Assembly (NCBI GenBank): GCA_937129505.1
Contig: CAKZNJ010000270.1
Location: 1 to 10,727, forward strand
Direction: 5' to 3'
Length of the DNA: 10,727 nt
DNA from: an uncultured Anaerolineae bacterium
GTDB taxonomy: Bacteria > Chloroflexota > Anaerolineae > Anaerolineales > UBA4823
The notes under the pieces were generated by a model. The model worked only from the letters and a program-made list of their open reading frames with translations. It was not told where the DNA came from and ran no database searches. The translations under genes were made by a program, and so were the position numbers. Positions 1-5,737 of this stretch are shown here, piece by piece. The stretch's first letter is position 1; each line of letters begins with the position of its first letter.

Positions 1-161
1 TCAGCTCATTGAGGCGCTGTTCGGTGCGCTTTTGCGCTTCGGCAAGCTCTTCAACCCGCTGTTCGGTGCGCTTCTGCGCTTCTGTCAGCTCATTGAGGCG
101 CTGTTCGGTGCGCTTTTGCGCTTCGGCAAGCTCTTCAACCCGCTGTTCGGTGCGCTTCTGC
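1..161. repeat. 84-bp in-frame tandem repeat in the coiled-coil gene
   Basis: Bases 1-77 and 85-161 are identical, giving a period of 84 bases (28 codons, two 14-residue coiled-coil units). The copies first differ at 78/162. The repeat continues in degenerate 42-base form further into the gene. It keeps the reading frame, so copy-number changes would lengthen or shorten the coiled coil without breaking it. Confidence 0.9.
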
Positions 162-385
162 ATTTCAGTCAGCTCATCGACGCGTTGGGTTAGCTCATCG
201 ACACGTTGGGCCAAGATGCGTAACTGCTCATCGGTTCGCTTCTGCGCTTCAGCCAATTCGCGCACAACTTGTGGCAGGGTGAGCACTTCCTCGGTCAGCA
301 CCAACTGACGTAGCTCAGCCCGCCACTCAGGATGCTTATACAGCAACTCGACAAAAGCACGGTAATCTTGTATCTCGAACGTCAT
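1..385 (-). CDS. Coiled-coil protein, DUF3782-like, C-terminus outside window
   Basis: An open leftward frame starts at ATG 385-383 and reaches the left edge with no stop, so only the first 128 codons are seen. The N-terminus reads MTFEIQDYRAFVELLYKHPE and is followed by a leucine-rich stretch (LRQLVLTEEVLTLPQVVREL). After that come 14-residue units of the type ELAEAQKRTEQRV and ELTEAQKRTEQRL, which are heptad-like and highly charged, so a long coiled coil is expected. This arrangement matches a family common in Chloroflexota and cyanobacteria in which the coiled coil precedes a restriction-endonuclease-like C-terminal domain (DUF3782 type). That domain would lie outside the window, so the family call is inference. 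A purine-rich AAGAGAG lies about 6 bases before the ATG. The opposite-strand open frame here is a shadow of the repeats. Confidence 0.8.
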   Translation of the reverse strand, partial: MTFEIQDYRAFVELLYKHPEWRAELRQLVLTEEVLTLPQVVRELAEAQKRTDEQLRILAQRVDELTQRVDELTEMQKRTEQRVEELAEAQKRTEQRLNELTEAQKRTEQRVEELAEAQKRTEQRLNEL

Positions 386-404
386 GATGAACTCTCTTAG
401 CTCT

Positions 405-410
405 ATTATA
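405..410 (-). promoter_or_regulatory. Putative -10 box of the coiled-coil gene
   Basis: On the minus strand this reads TATAAT, a perfect -10 hexamer ending 19 bases before the ATG at 385, which implies a very short leader. No convincing TTGACA-like box lies about 17 bases upstream. The call rests on the hexamer and its position only. Confidence 0.4.
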
Positions 411-521
411 CCTGAGATTTCGATACTTGCCCCTTTCTGCTGGTGCTCAATCGTTATACATTCCTTGTAGCGCCCCTTTCTGCCTGTTATATAAAAAATA
501 GTTGCCGAGACTGGAGAATTT

Positions 522-641
522 CAGGATTTCTCCCCTCGTTCGACAGGACACGCAAGGGCGTGTCACTCCAATGGATGCCAGGGCTACCCCATGTCCTTTC
601 GAAGGAGCGATAGCGACTGAGAAATCTTGAAAGATGTCTCA
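522..641. repeat. Degenerate palindromic intergenic element
   Basis: CAGGATTTCTC (522-532) pairs with GAGAAATCTTG (619-629), and TTCGACAGGACA (539-550) with TGTCCTTTCGAA (592-603), each with one mismatch. They form nested arms of an imperfect inverted repeat. Two further hairpins sit within or beside it: a perfect 7-bp stem with a 4-base loop at 547-564 (GACACGC/GCGTGTC), and TGAGA-A-ATCTT-GA-AAGAT-G-TCTCA at 618-641. The style resembles dispersed intergenic palindromes known in Chloroflexota genomes. Dispersal cannot be shown from one copy. Confidence 0.6.
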
Positions 642-747
642 CTAACTGGGTTCGCTGAAGGTAGATCGAATCATACTTGCCGCGATTAAAACGCCGTTTA
701 GAGGACATAAAATCTCTATAAGAAACGGCTTTGCTCACCTCACTTCA

Positions 748-756
748 TGGTATGAT
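748..756 (+). promoter_or_regulatory. Extended -10 promoter of the 777-3160 operon
   Basis: TGGTATGAT fits the extended -10 pattern TGnTATnnT. It ends 20 bases before the ATG at 777, so transcription would start about 14 bases ahead of the gene. No clear -35 box is seen, as expected for this promoter class. Confidence 0.45.
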
Positions 757-776
757 TGACATCGTGGAGAGTTGGT

Positions 777-1127
777 ATGGACGATAAAATCACCATTATC
801 GAAGGCCCTCCTCCCGTCTTTGAGTTAGCCCAAGACGGGTGGGCGCTAGGTGTTCACGAAGGGCCAAACCAATCGGCATTGGTTTTTACCCGTTTGCGGG
901 CTTTTAATAGTGCCGCCTTGGTTGAGCGTTGCTATAATGCCTGGAGAAGAAAAGGCACCATGCACTTGGAGTATCGCTCCTTGGATGGTTTGCAACAACA
1001 AACCCCCATCATCGCTGCCCGCGCTGTCGAGGTGGATGAAGGACCCATGTTATTGCTCTGGCTGCGCATTCCTGCGCAGGATGCTGAATTAGAGATCGGT
1101 TTTGACGACGGAAGCGAAGAAAACTAA
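777..1127 (+). CDS. Conserved-looking hypothetical protein, 116 residues
   Basis: The family is not recognised. ATG 777 is chosen over the in-frame TTG at 756 because GGAG (766-769) lies 7 bases ahead of it and the putative -10 box overlaps the TTG. The protein starts MDDKITIIEGPPPVFELAQD, has no signal peptide or membrane span, and ends in an acidic tail (DDGSEEN). It alternates hydrophobic strand-like segments (TPIIAARAVEV, MLLLWLRI) with one central helix-like stretch (SAALVERCYNAWRRKG), suggesting a small soluble alpha/beta domain. It is the first gene of an apparent operon: the next gene begins 16 bases after its stop, and that gene overlaps the M28 peptidase. No function should be assigned from sequence alone. 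Confidence 0.75.
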   Translation: MDDKITIIEGPPPVFELAQDGWALGVHEGPNQSALVFTRLRAFNSAALVERCYNAWRRKGTMHLEYRSLDGLQQQTPIIAARAVEVDEGPMLLLWLRIPAQDAELEIGFDDGSEEN

Positions 1128-1143
1128 ACTCGACTAACGATCA

Positions 1144-1974
1144 ATGCCCTTCTGGACAGAAGTCCGTCATTTCTTGATGAATGTGCGCAACGGAGCGGAT
1201 TACCCGTTGCGCCAATTTTTTCGTTGGCGCAGAGGCAACCTGCGCTGGGTAAATGAGCCCAAGGACGCTTTATTCTCCGATCTACCTTCAGAAGAACGGA
1301 AAATCGCTGAAGCGCGCGCCCAAAACTTTTTGGAAACCTATCGCCTGCAGCCCTTCCACCAGAACAGCCGAGAGCGAATTTATCGCGAGAGCTTGTATTA
1401 TTTAGCGCTTTTGGAAGAGGCACTGACTAGAGGGAGGATAAAGTTGAAAGAGGAAATCACCTGTGCTGATATAGGCCCTTCCGACTGGTTCTATGTTCAA
1501 GCTCTTTATGCCCTTTTGCGCTGGTATGATACACCGAAAGCCAGAACCGTTACCTTACACGGCTTTGAACGCGACGCATTTCGCGTTTATGCAGATTTTT
1601 ATTCTCGCTATGACCATGCCCTCAGCCATCTGGCCGGTTTGCAAGGAGTCACGTACTTTCCCCACCCTTTTGAGGCAAAACCCAAGCAGTACGACTTGAT
1701 TTTTCTGCTTTTCCCCTTTGTATTTCTCGAAGACCATTTGCGCTGGGGGTTGCCAAAAAGCATCTTTGACCCGGTCGCTCTTTTGAATGCGGTCTGGCAG
1801 AGTTTGAAAGGCGATGGGGGACTTGTGATTGCCAATCAAGGACGGGCTGAACACGAAGTGCAACAACGGTTAATGCAAATCGCTGGTATCCCAATTCAAG
1901 CTGCCTTTATATTCAATTCCCCTTTGTACCGCTATACAATTGATCGCTATGTCCTCGTTGCCATCCATCCCTGA
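1144..1974 (+). CDS. Degenerate class I SAM-methyltransferase-like protein
   Basis: This 276-residue soluble protein has the layout of a Rossmann-fold methyltransferase. A basic helical N-terminal region (about 1-100) is followed by a motif I-like strand and loop CADIGPSDW (107-115), an acidic strand end TLHGFE (137-142, motif II position), YDLIFLLFPFVF (183-194, motif IV position) and LKGDGGLVIANQ (221-232, motif V/VI-like). The glycine-rich loop is poor (GPSDW rather than GxGxG), so SAM binding and catalysis are uncertain. No ribosome binding site precedes ATG 1144, and it starts 16 bases after the previous stop, suggesting translational coupling. Its last 26 bases overlap the M28 peptidase frame. 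The substrate is unknown, and the motif positions are read by eye. Confidence 0.7.
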   Translation: MPFWTEVRHFLMNVRNGADYPLRQFFRWRRGNLRWVNEPKDALFSDLPSEERKIAEARAQNFLETYRLQPFHQNSRERIYRESLYYLALLEEALTRGRIKLKEEITCADIGPSDWFYVQALYALLRWYDTPKARTVTLHGFERDAFRVYADFYSRYDHALSHLAGLQGVTYFPHPFEAKPKQYDLIFLLFPFVFLEDHLRWGLPKSIFDPVALLNAVWQSLKGDGGLVIANQGRAEHEVQQRLMQIAGIPIQAAFIFNSPLYRYTIDRYVLVAIHP

Positions 1975-3160
1975 GAAAGCCGAATCATTGGTCGTTTGCG
2001 CGCAAACCCATATCCAAGTGCTGGCGGAGAAAATTGGCCCCCGCCCTGCGGGGAGTGTGGCCGAGCGGCAGTCGATGGATTATCTCAGCGGCCTTTTAAG
2101 CCAATGGGGTTATCGGGTTCAGCGCGAAGGGGTGGCTTTCGCACCGACACCGCTTTATAACCTGCCCTATCTAATCGGCGCAGCAGCTCTAGGCGTAGCT
2201 GGTTGGATGAGCACATTTTTCCCATGGGTGGCATTGGCTTTGCCCTTTCTGTTGATGGTGCTACCGCAATGGTCACGCCAATGGGTGCAAAGTCGCAAGC
2301 CGACCAGTTGCAGTGAAAATTTGCTAGCAGAGCTCGATCGCAGTGGACGATCCTCTCCGCCTTCCTTGTTGCTTTGTGCGCATGTTGATACGGCGCGCGC
2401 CCTGCCGCTCAGGGAGCCACGACTGCTGCGCATTTACAGTCGCACCATGGATATCCTCCAGCGATTTGCGTGGATGATCTTTGCCGTAGCCCTCTTGCAA
2501 GCCTGGGGTTGGCAGGTTGCCCAGGGCTTGATCTACGCTGTTGCGGGTTTGGGTAGCCTAGGGGCATTCTGGTTAGCTGCTTTGCAACTTTCGCCTCTGG
2601 TGAGATCGGAGGAACTTTCTTATTCTCCAGGCGCCAACGATAACGCCTCGGGTGTGGGGGTGCTCTTAGCCATCGCTGAACAGTTGGCGGAGCGAGAGGG
2701 GGTGTCGAATTCAATTGCCTTTTTATTTACTACTGCCGAAGAGGGCGGCCTATATGGCGCGCGCGATTTTATCTGCAATCATCTCGATTGGGCTAGAACG
2801 ACGGCAGTGGTATGTTTGGATATGGTCGGTCAGGGTGATCATTTGTACTATGTTGTAAAAGAGGGGGTTTTTAAGCCGTTACAAACCTCGCTCGATTTAC
2901 AGAACGCCCTTCGTCAAGCAAATCCATCCATTCAACCGTTGTGGCATACCTTACGCAGCGGCGATTATGCCGCCTTTTGTCAAGCCGGTTTTCATGCCAT
3001 TGGGTTGGAAAGCGGTGGTAAATCGCTGGCAGATTGGCGCTACCATTCGATTTATGATACGGTGGATGGAATAAACCCTCAGATGTTGAGGGAAGTTTTG
3101 CAGACGGTGCTAATTTTGCTTGAAAATTACACAGAGAAGAGCAATGCTAGCTTAATTTAA
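1949..3160 (+). CDS. Membrane-embedded M28-family zinc metallopeptidase
   Basis: Numbered from ATG 1949 (403 residues), all M28 di-zinc catalytic residues are visible: H145 and D147 in CAHVDT, D231 in GANDNASGV, E264/E265 in TTAEEGGLYGA, D291 in LDMVG and H366 in YHSIYDT. The family includes aminopeptidases and carboxypeptidases that cut terminal residues from peptides. Unusually, two strongly hydrophobic stretches, about 70-105 and 172-214, are each long enough for a transmembrane hairpin. They flank the H-x-D motif, so all catalytic parts would face the same side of the membrane. There is no cleavable signal peptide. The start overlaps the upstream gene by 26 bases without a clear ribosome binding site, implying coupling; an in-frame TTG at 1940 is an alternative. 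The 3' end overlaps the convergent gene by 9 bases. Confidence 0.88.
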   Translation: MSSLPSIPEKAESLVVCAQTHIQVLAEKIGPRPAGSVAERQSMDYLSGLLSQWGYRVQREGVAFAPTPLYNLPYLIGAAALGVAGWMSTFFPWVALALPFLLMVLPQWSRQWVQSRKPTSCSENLLAELDRSGRSSPPSLLLCAHVDTARALPLREPRLLRIYSRTMDILQRFAWMIFAVALLQAWGWQVAQGLIYAVAGLGSLGAFWLAALQLSPLVRSEELSYSPGANDNASGVGVLLAIAEQLAEREGVSNSIAFLFTTAEEGGLYGARDFICNHLDWARTTAVVCLDMVGQGDHLYYVVKEGVFKPLQTSLDLQNALRQANPSIQPLWHTLRSGDYAAFCQAGFHAIGLESGGKSLADWRYHSIYDTVDGINPQMLREVLQTVLILLENYTEKSNASLI

Positions 3161-3370
3161 AAACGGCAGAACGACCCGTTGTGTCACCAGCAGGAAAAAG
3201 CTCCCGACCATACAAATGATCAGAAACAACAGGAGAGAGACGAAAAAACGCTGAAAGGCGGTTAAGCCCAAGAAGCGTCGCTCGCGGTACTGTCTTCGTG
3301 GCGCTGGTTCGCGCGCCGGTTCTAAAAATGCTTGGGAACTCGCTTGCTCTCTTAATTCATCTAACGACAT
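3152..3370 (-). CDS. Small single-span membrane protein, unknown
   Basis: This 72-residue protein has a charged, proline- and arginine-rich N-terminal half (about 1-40, including APRRQYRERR) and one transmembrane helix at about 41-62 (RFFVSLLLFLIICMVGSFFL). The positive residues before the helix predict an N-terminus in the cytoplasm. ATG 3370 is chosen over a longer in-frame start at 3418 because a near-perfect GGAGGTG (3383-3377) lies 6 bases upstream, inside the end of birA. Only one base separates it from the birA stop, so the two are surely cotranscribed. Its stop overlaps that of the convergent M28 gene. The family is not recognised. Confidence 0.8.
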   Translation of the reverse strand: MSLDELREQASSQAFLEPAREPAPRRQYRERRFLGLTAFQRFFVSLLLFLIICMVGSFFLLVTQRVVLPFLN

Positions 3371-3371
3371 T

Positions 3372-4205
3372 TCAAACACCTCCGCTTGAAAGGGTGGGGC
3401 GTAAACGAATCTCCCCAAAATAGAGCGTTTGATTCTCGCCGTTCGCCAGCCGCAGGATTAGATTGCCCTCGGCGTTTAGTCCCTGCAGGGTGCCTTCACA
3501 AATCAGTTCGCTATCATTTTCCAAGTTCTTTAGCACTTGTACACTCTGCTGACGATAAGCCAGCCGCGCCTCCCAGCTTTCTCTAAAAGTTTCTTCCCGC
3601 AGATGAGAGCGCCACAGGAGCAGGCGTTCCAAGATTGCGGCTAAGAGTTGAAAACGATTTACTGTCATAGGCGCCCCGTCAGCGAGGGGCAGATTGTCCT
3701 CGATACAGGTGGCTGGGAAGAGCGCGGCATCCATAGGAGGTACTGCGGACGGTGCAATATTGATACCAATTCCTAATACAACACTGAGCGGCGCGTTTCC
3801 CTGCCAGTGTGACTCGACCAAAATACCGCAGGTTTTACGTCCGTTCAGCAAAACATCATTCGGCCATTTGATCTGGGGTTGCAAGCCATATAAGCCTTCC
3901 AAGGCTTCACAAACAGCAAGGGCGCCTAAGCCGGTAATGAGGGTTGGGTGAGCAGTCTCAACGCGGCGGATGATTAAACTGAAGGCAAGTGACGCTCTTG
4001 GAGCCGTGAACCATTGGCGTCCAAAACGCCCGCGTCCGGCGGTTTGTTCATCAGCAACGATCAACGCCAGATCAGGCGCTCCCTGTTCGAGCCAGGCTGC
4101 GGCTTCGTCCATCGTTGAGCCCAAGCGCTCGAAATAACGAATGGCTCCCAAGGGTAAACCCTTTAGGGCAAGGCTTAGTGCTTCGTGTTCGTTATTCAAA
4201 ACCAT
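3372..4205 (-). CDS. birA: Biotin--[acetyl-CoA-carboxylase] ligase, no DNA-binding domain
   Basis: The enzyme activates biotin with ATP and transfers it to the lysine of biotin carboxyl carrier domains in the cytoplasm. From ATG 4205 (277 residues) the signature motifs are GRGRFGRQW (57-65, biotinyl-AMP loop), KWPNDVLLNGRKTCGILVE (113-131) and GIGIN (145-149), followed by an SH3-like C-terminal domain (about 222-265). There is no N-terminal helix-turn-helix, so this is a monofunctional (group I) ligase that should not repress biotin genes. AAGGA lies 7 bases before ATG 4205. A GTG at 4223 with AGGAG 11 bases upstream is an alternative start adding six residues. The small membrane protein follows one base after its TGA. 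Confidence 0.93.
   Translation of the reverse strand: MVLNNEHEALSLALKGLPLGAIRYFERLGSTMDEAAAWLEQGAPDLALIVADEQTAGRGRFGRQWFTAPRASLAFSLIIRRVETAHPTLITGLGALAVCEALEGLYGLQPQIKWPNDVLLNGRKTCGILVESHWQGNAPLSVVLGIGINIAPSAVPPMDAALFPATCIEDNLPLADGAPMTVNRFQLLAAILERLLLWRSHLREETFRESWEARLAYRQQSVQVLKNLENDSELICEGTLQGLNAEGNLILRLANGENQTLYFGEIRLRPTLSSGGV
3377..3383 (-). promoter_or_regulatory. Ribosome binding site fixing the start at 3370
   Basis: On the minus strand this reads GGAGGTG, 6 bases before ATG 3370. It lies inside the last codons of birA and decides against the upstream in-frame start. Confidence 0.75.
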
Positions 4206-4270
4206 CCTTCTGTCCTTGTCCACAACCGTAGTGTCTCCTGCTCGTGACCATGGCGAACCGAATTAGGATA

Positions 4271-4279
4271 ATCATAGCA
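4271..4279 (-). promoter_or_regulatory. Extended -10 promoter of birA
   Basis: Minus strand TGCTATGAT matches TGnTATnnT, about 65 bases ahead of ATG 4205. It is nearly identical to the element at 748-756 on the plus strand. No -35 box is evident. Confidence 0.4.
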
Positions 4280-4290
4280 TAAAAAGAAAA

Positions 4291-4296
4291 TATAAT
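4291..4296 (+). promoter_or_regulatory. Putative -10 box of the methyltransferase operon
   Basis: TATAAT lies 35 bases before ATG 4332, with transcription expected to begin near 4303. The spacing region is AT-rich and no clear -35 box is present. The divergent birA promoter lies only about 15 bases away. Confidence 0.45.
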
Positions 4297-4303
4297 TCGA
4301 TTA

Positions 4304-4317
4304 GGGTTTTAGAACCC
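4304..4317 (+). promoter_or_regulatory. Hairpin at the 5' end of the methyltransferase leader
   Basis: GGGTT-TTAG-AACCC is a perfect 5-bp stem with a 4-base loop, located between the predicted transcription start and the ribosome binding site GGGAG (4322-4326). An alternative pairing of CCC (4315-4317) with GGG (4322-4324) could cover the binding site. A regulatory role is a guess. Confidence 0.3.
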
Positions 4318-4331
4318 ACCTGGGAGACTCT

Positions 4332-4829
4332 ATGAAACTGGATTCTGAAAAACATTATTTTCAAGAACCAACTGCTTCGTATTTGCCCCCTAAGGGACAG
4401 TTAACTCTGATTGAATGGTATCGTCCCACGGATTCGAAGGGCAGGATCGAACCAATGTCAGGCAATGGAAAGTACGTTGACGTTGTCTTTCGCGATCTGG
4501 TTCCTTACCTCCCTTCGACCCCTTATGGGACCTTTGGTTTATATCGCTATCCAGCAAAATTTATTCCTCAAGTTGTCGCTTACGTGATCGAACGTTATGG
4601 TATTCGAGGCCAGACGATCCTCGATCCTTTCGCAGGTTGTGGCACAAGTGGTTTGACGGCGCGGCTCTTCGGTTTGAATTATGAGCTATGGGATTTGAAT
4701 CCATTATTGGAGATCTTACACGAAATTGCCATTATGAAACCTAGCTCTGTCGACAGTTCGGCGATTGTCAACGAAATGGCAAATTGTACTTCTGAATGGC
4801 TTCCTCACTGGCGCAACCTTACTTATTGA
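4332..4829 (+). CDS. N-terminal half of the DNA methyltransferase
   Basis: This is the 165-residue product if translation stops at TGA 4827. It contains the SAM-binding half only: YPAKFIP (73-79), LDPFAGCGTSG (97-107) and the acidic YELWDLNPL strand (117-125), whose D121 probably contacts the SAM ribose region. GGGAG (4322-4326) lies 5 bases before the ATG. It lacks the catalytic SPPY motif, so alone it could not methylate DNA. Confidence 0.6.
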   Translation: MKLDSEKHYFQEPTASYLPPKGQLTLIEWYRPTDSKGRIEPMSGNGKYVDVVFRDLVPYLPSTPYGTFGLYRYPAKFIPQVVAYVIERYGIRGQTILDPFAGCGTSGLTARLFGLNYELWDLNPLLEILHEIAIMKPSSVDSSAIVNEMANCTSEWLPHWRNLTY

Positions 4830-4862
4830 TTCCCTAACCAAGTCCTTCGGTTCCTAAGCCGA

Positions 4863-5714
4863 TTGTGGGGTTACTATCACCATCTTGCCGAACCTCAGAT
4901 CAAAAAAGTGATCACTGTGCCGTTGTTGAAATTGACTCGCAGTTTTTCATACAACGATGCACAAAGACAGAAGCTTTCGCGTTCTCCAAAGGTGATTCAA
5001 AGGGTCGAAAACTTTTTAGCAGGCAACTGGCAGGAACAGGCTTTATCAATGCTTCAGACCGAGATAAAAGCGGTGATCAACAGACAGGTAGAATATCAAG
5101 GCTTGATGATTGATCAAGCTTGCCTTTCAGCGAAGATTCGGGCCGGCATTGATACCATTCAAACTGCCTACGACTTGAGAAGCTATGAAGGGTATCTGTG
5201 GGATTTGTTAATCACTTCACCGCCCTACCTGCAGGCACAAGAGTACATTCGGGCATCTAAAATTGATTTGTTCTGGATGGGTTATCAGGAAGATCAAATT
5301 CGTGCCTTGAGCAATAAAGAATTACCCTATCATAAAGTTGAGCCGGTATCCATTCATTCTGCGACCTTTGAAATTTATCGTCAAAAACTGCTCGAACCGA
5401 AGATTTTGCAGGTTTACGAGCGGTACTTTTTCAGTGTTTTAGGTGCCTTGACAGCCCTTGCCGAACACGTGCGTGAGTATCTGTTCTTATTTGTAGGCCC
5501 TGCCAGTTTACGGGCTGAAGCAATCCCAATTGACCGCATCTTTGCTGAGCATTTCGAGAGTCTTGGTTGGACTCATGAAGTAACCTTGGTGGATGTGATT
5601 GTCTCAAGGGTTCTTTTCCGTTCAAAGAAGAATCCAGCTACTGGTTTGGATAATCACCGTATGAGGACCGAACATCTGATCGTTCTCCGAAGAAATTCAA
5701 ACGATAACTCATAA
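4863..5714 (+). CDS. C-terminal half of the DNA methyltransferase
   Basis: This is in the same frame as the upstream part. The catalytic motif TSPPY is at 118-122 counted from TTG 4863, followed by helix and strand segments typical of this fold (EYLFLFVGP, VTLVDVIVSRVLF, TEHLIVLRR). No ribosome binding site precedes TTG 4863 and no ATG follows until well inside the frame, so independent translation is doubtful. This region most probably was, or still is, made as part of the full-length protein. Confidence 0.55.
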   Translation: MWGYYHHLAEPQIKKVITVPLLKLTRSFSYNDAQRQKLSRSPKVIQRVENFLAGNWQEQALSMLQTEIKAVINRQVEYQGLMIDQACLSAKIRAGIDTIQTAYDLRSYEGYLWDLLITSPPYLQAQEYIRASKIDLFWMGYQEDQIRALSNKELPYHKVEPVSIHSATFEIYRQKLLEPKILQVYERYFFSVLGALTALAEHVREYLFLFVGPASLRAEAIPIDRIFAEHFESLGWTHEVTLVDVIVSRVLFRSKKNPATGLDNHRMRTEHLIVLRRNSNDNS

Positions 5715-5721
5715 CAAGCTT

Positions 5722-5730
5722 AGAGGAGGT
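5722..5730 (+). promoter_or_regulatory. Strong ribosome binding site for the TTG start at 5738
   Basis: AGAGGAGGT is a near-perfect anti-16S match, 7 bases before TTG 5738. It supports the non-ATG start of the nuclease gene. Confidence 0.75.
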
Positions 5731-5737
5731 TTGAGCT

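Larger units (their letters stand above)
386..776. other. Intergenic stretch with palindromic repeat, no gene supported
   Basis: This divergent intergenic region holds the putative promoter of the leftward coiled-coil gene, a 12-base direct repeat GCCCCTTTCTGC (429-440 and 472-483), a palindromic element at 522-641 and an extended -10 promoter at 748-756 for the rightward operon. A leftward open frame of 83 codons (487-738) is rejected: its GTG start has no properly spaced ribosome binding site and most of its length lies in the palindromic element. Confidence 0.6.
4332..5714 (+). pseudogene. DNA methyltransferase (N4/N6 type) interrupted by in-frame TGA
   Basis: A single frame of 460 codons runs from ATG 4332 to TAA 5714, broken only by TGA at 4827-4829 (codon 166). 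Both sides belong to one amino-methyltransferase. The N-terminal part carries YPAKFIP (73-79, motif X-like) and DPFAGCGTSG (98-107, motif I, SAM binding). The C-terminal part carries TSPPY (295-299, motif IV, catalytic). The wide gap between I and IV suggests a target-recognition region between them (alpha-type order), and TSPPY favours N4-cytosine methylation. Reading continues meaningfully straight through the stop (NLTY-stop-FPNQVLRFLSRLWGYYHHL), so no frameshift is involved. TGG (Trp) to TGA is the simplest explanation. A nuclease gene follows 23 bases later. The alternatives are a true nonsense mutation, a sequencing error, readthrough, or two complementing half-proteins. Confidence 0.8.

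Noticed and set aside
9..308. Rightward Ser/Arg/Cys-rich open frame
   Set aside because: It is the antisense shadow of the repeated coiled-coil gene, with composition typical of a reversed repeat.
429..483. Two copies of GCCCCTTTCTGC as a possible short-spaced repeat or array
   Set aside because: There are only two copies with a 31-base gap and no further units, so it is not a CRISPR array and could be chance.
487..738. Leftward 83-codon open frame between the coiled-coil gene and the 777 operon
   Set aside because: It starts at GTG without a spaced ribosome binding site, and most of it is the palindromic repeat element.
4827..4870. Selenocysteine insertion at the TGA in the methyltransferase
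   Set aside because: The bases after TGA form only a weak AACC/GGTT pairing rather than a convincing bacterial SECIS hairpin, and selenocysteine is not expected at this place in the family.
4827..4870. Frameshift as the cause of the split methyltransferase
   Set aside because: The two parts are in the same frame (distance 531 bases between starts), so a base substitution explains the break without any indel.
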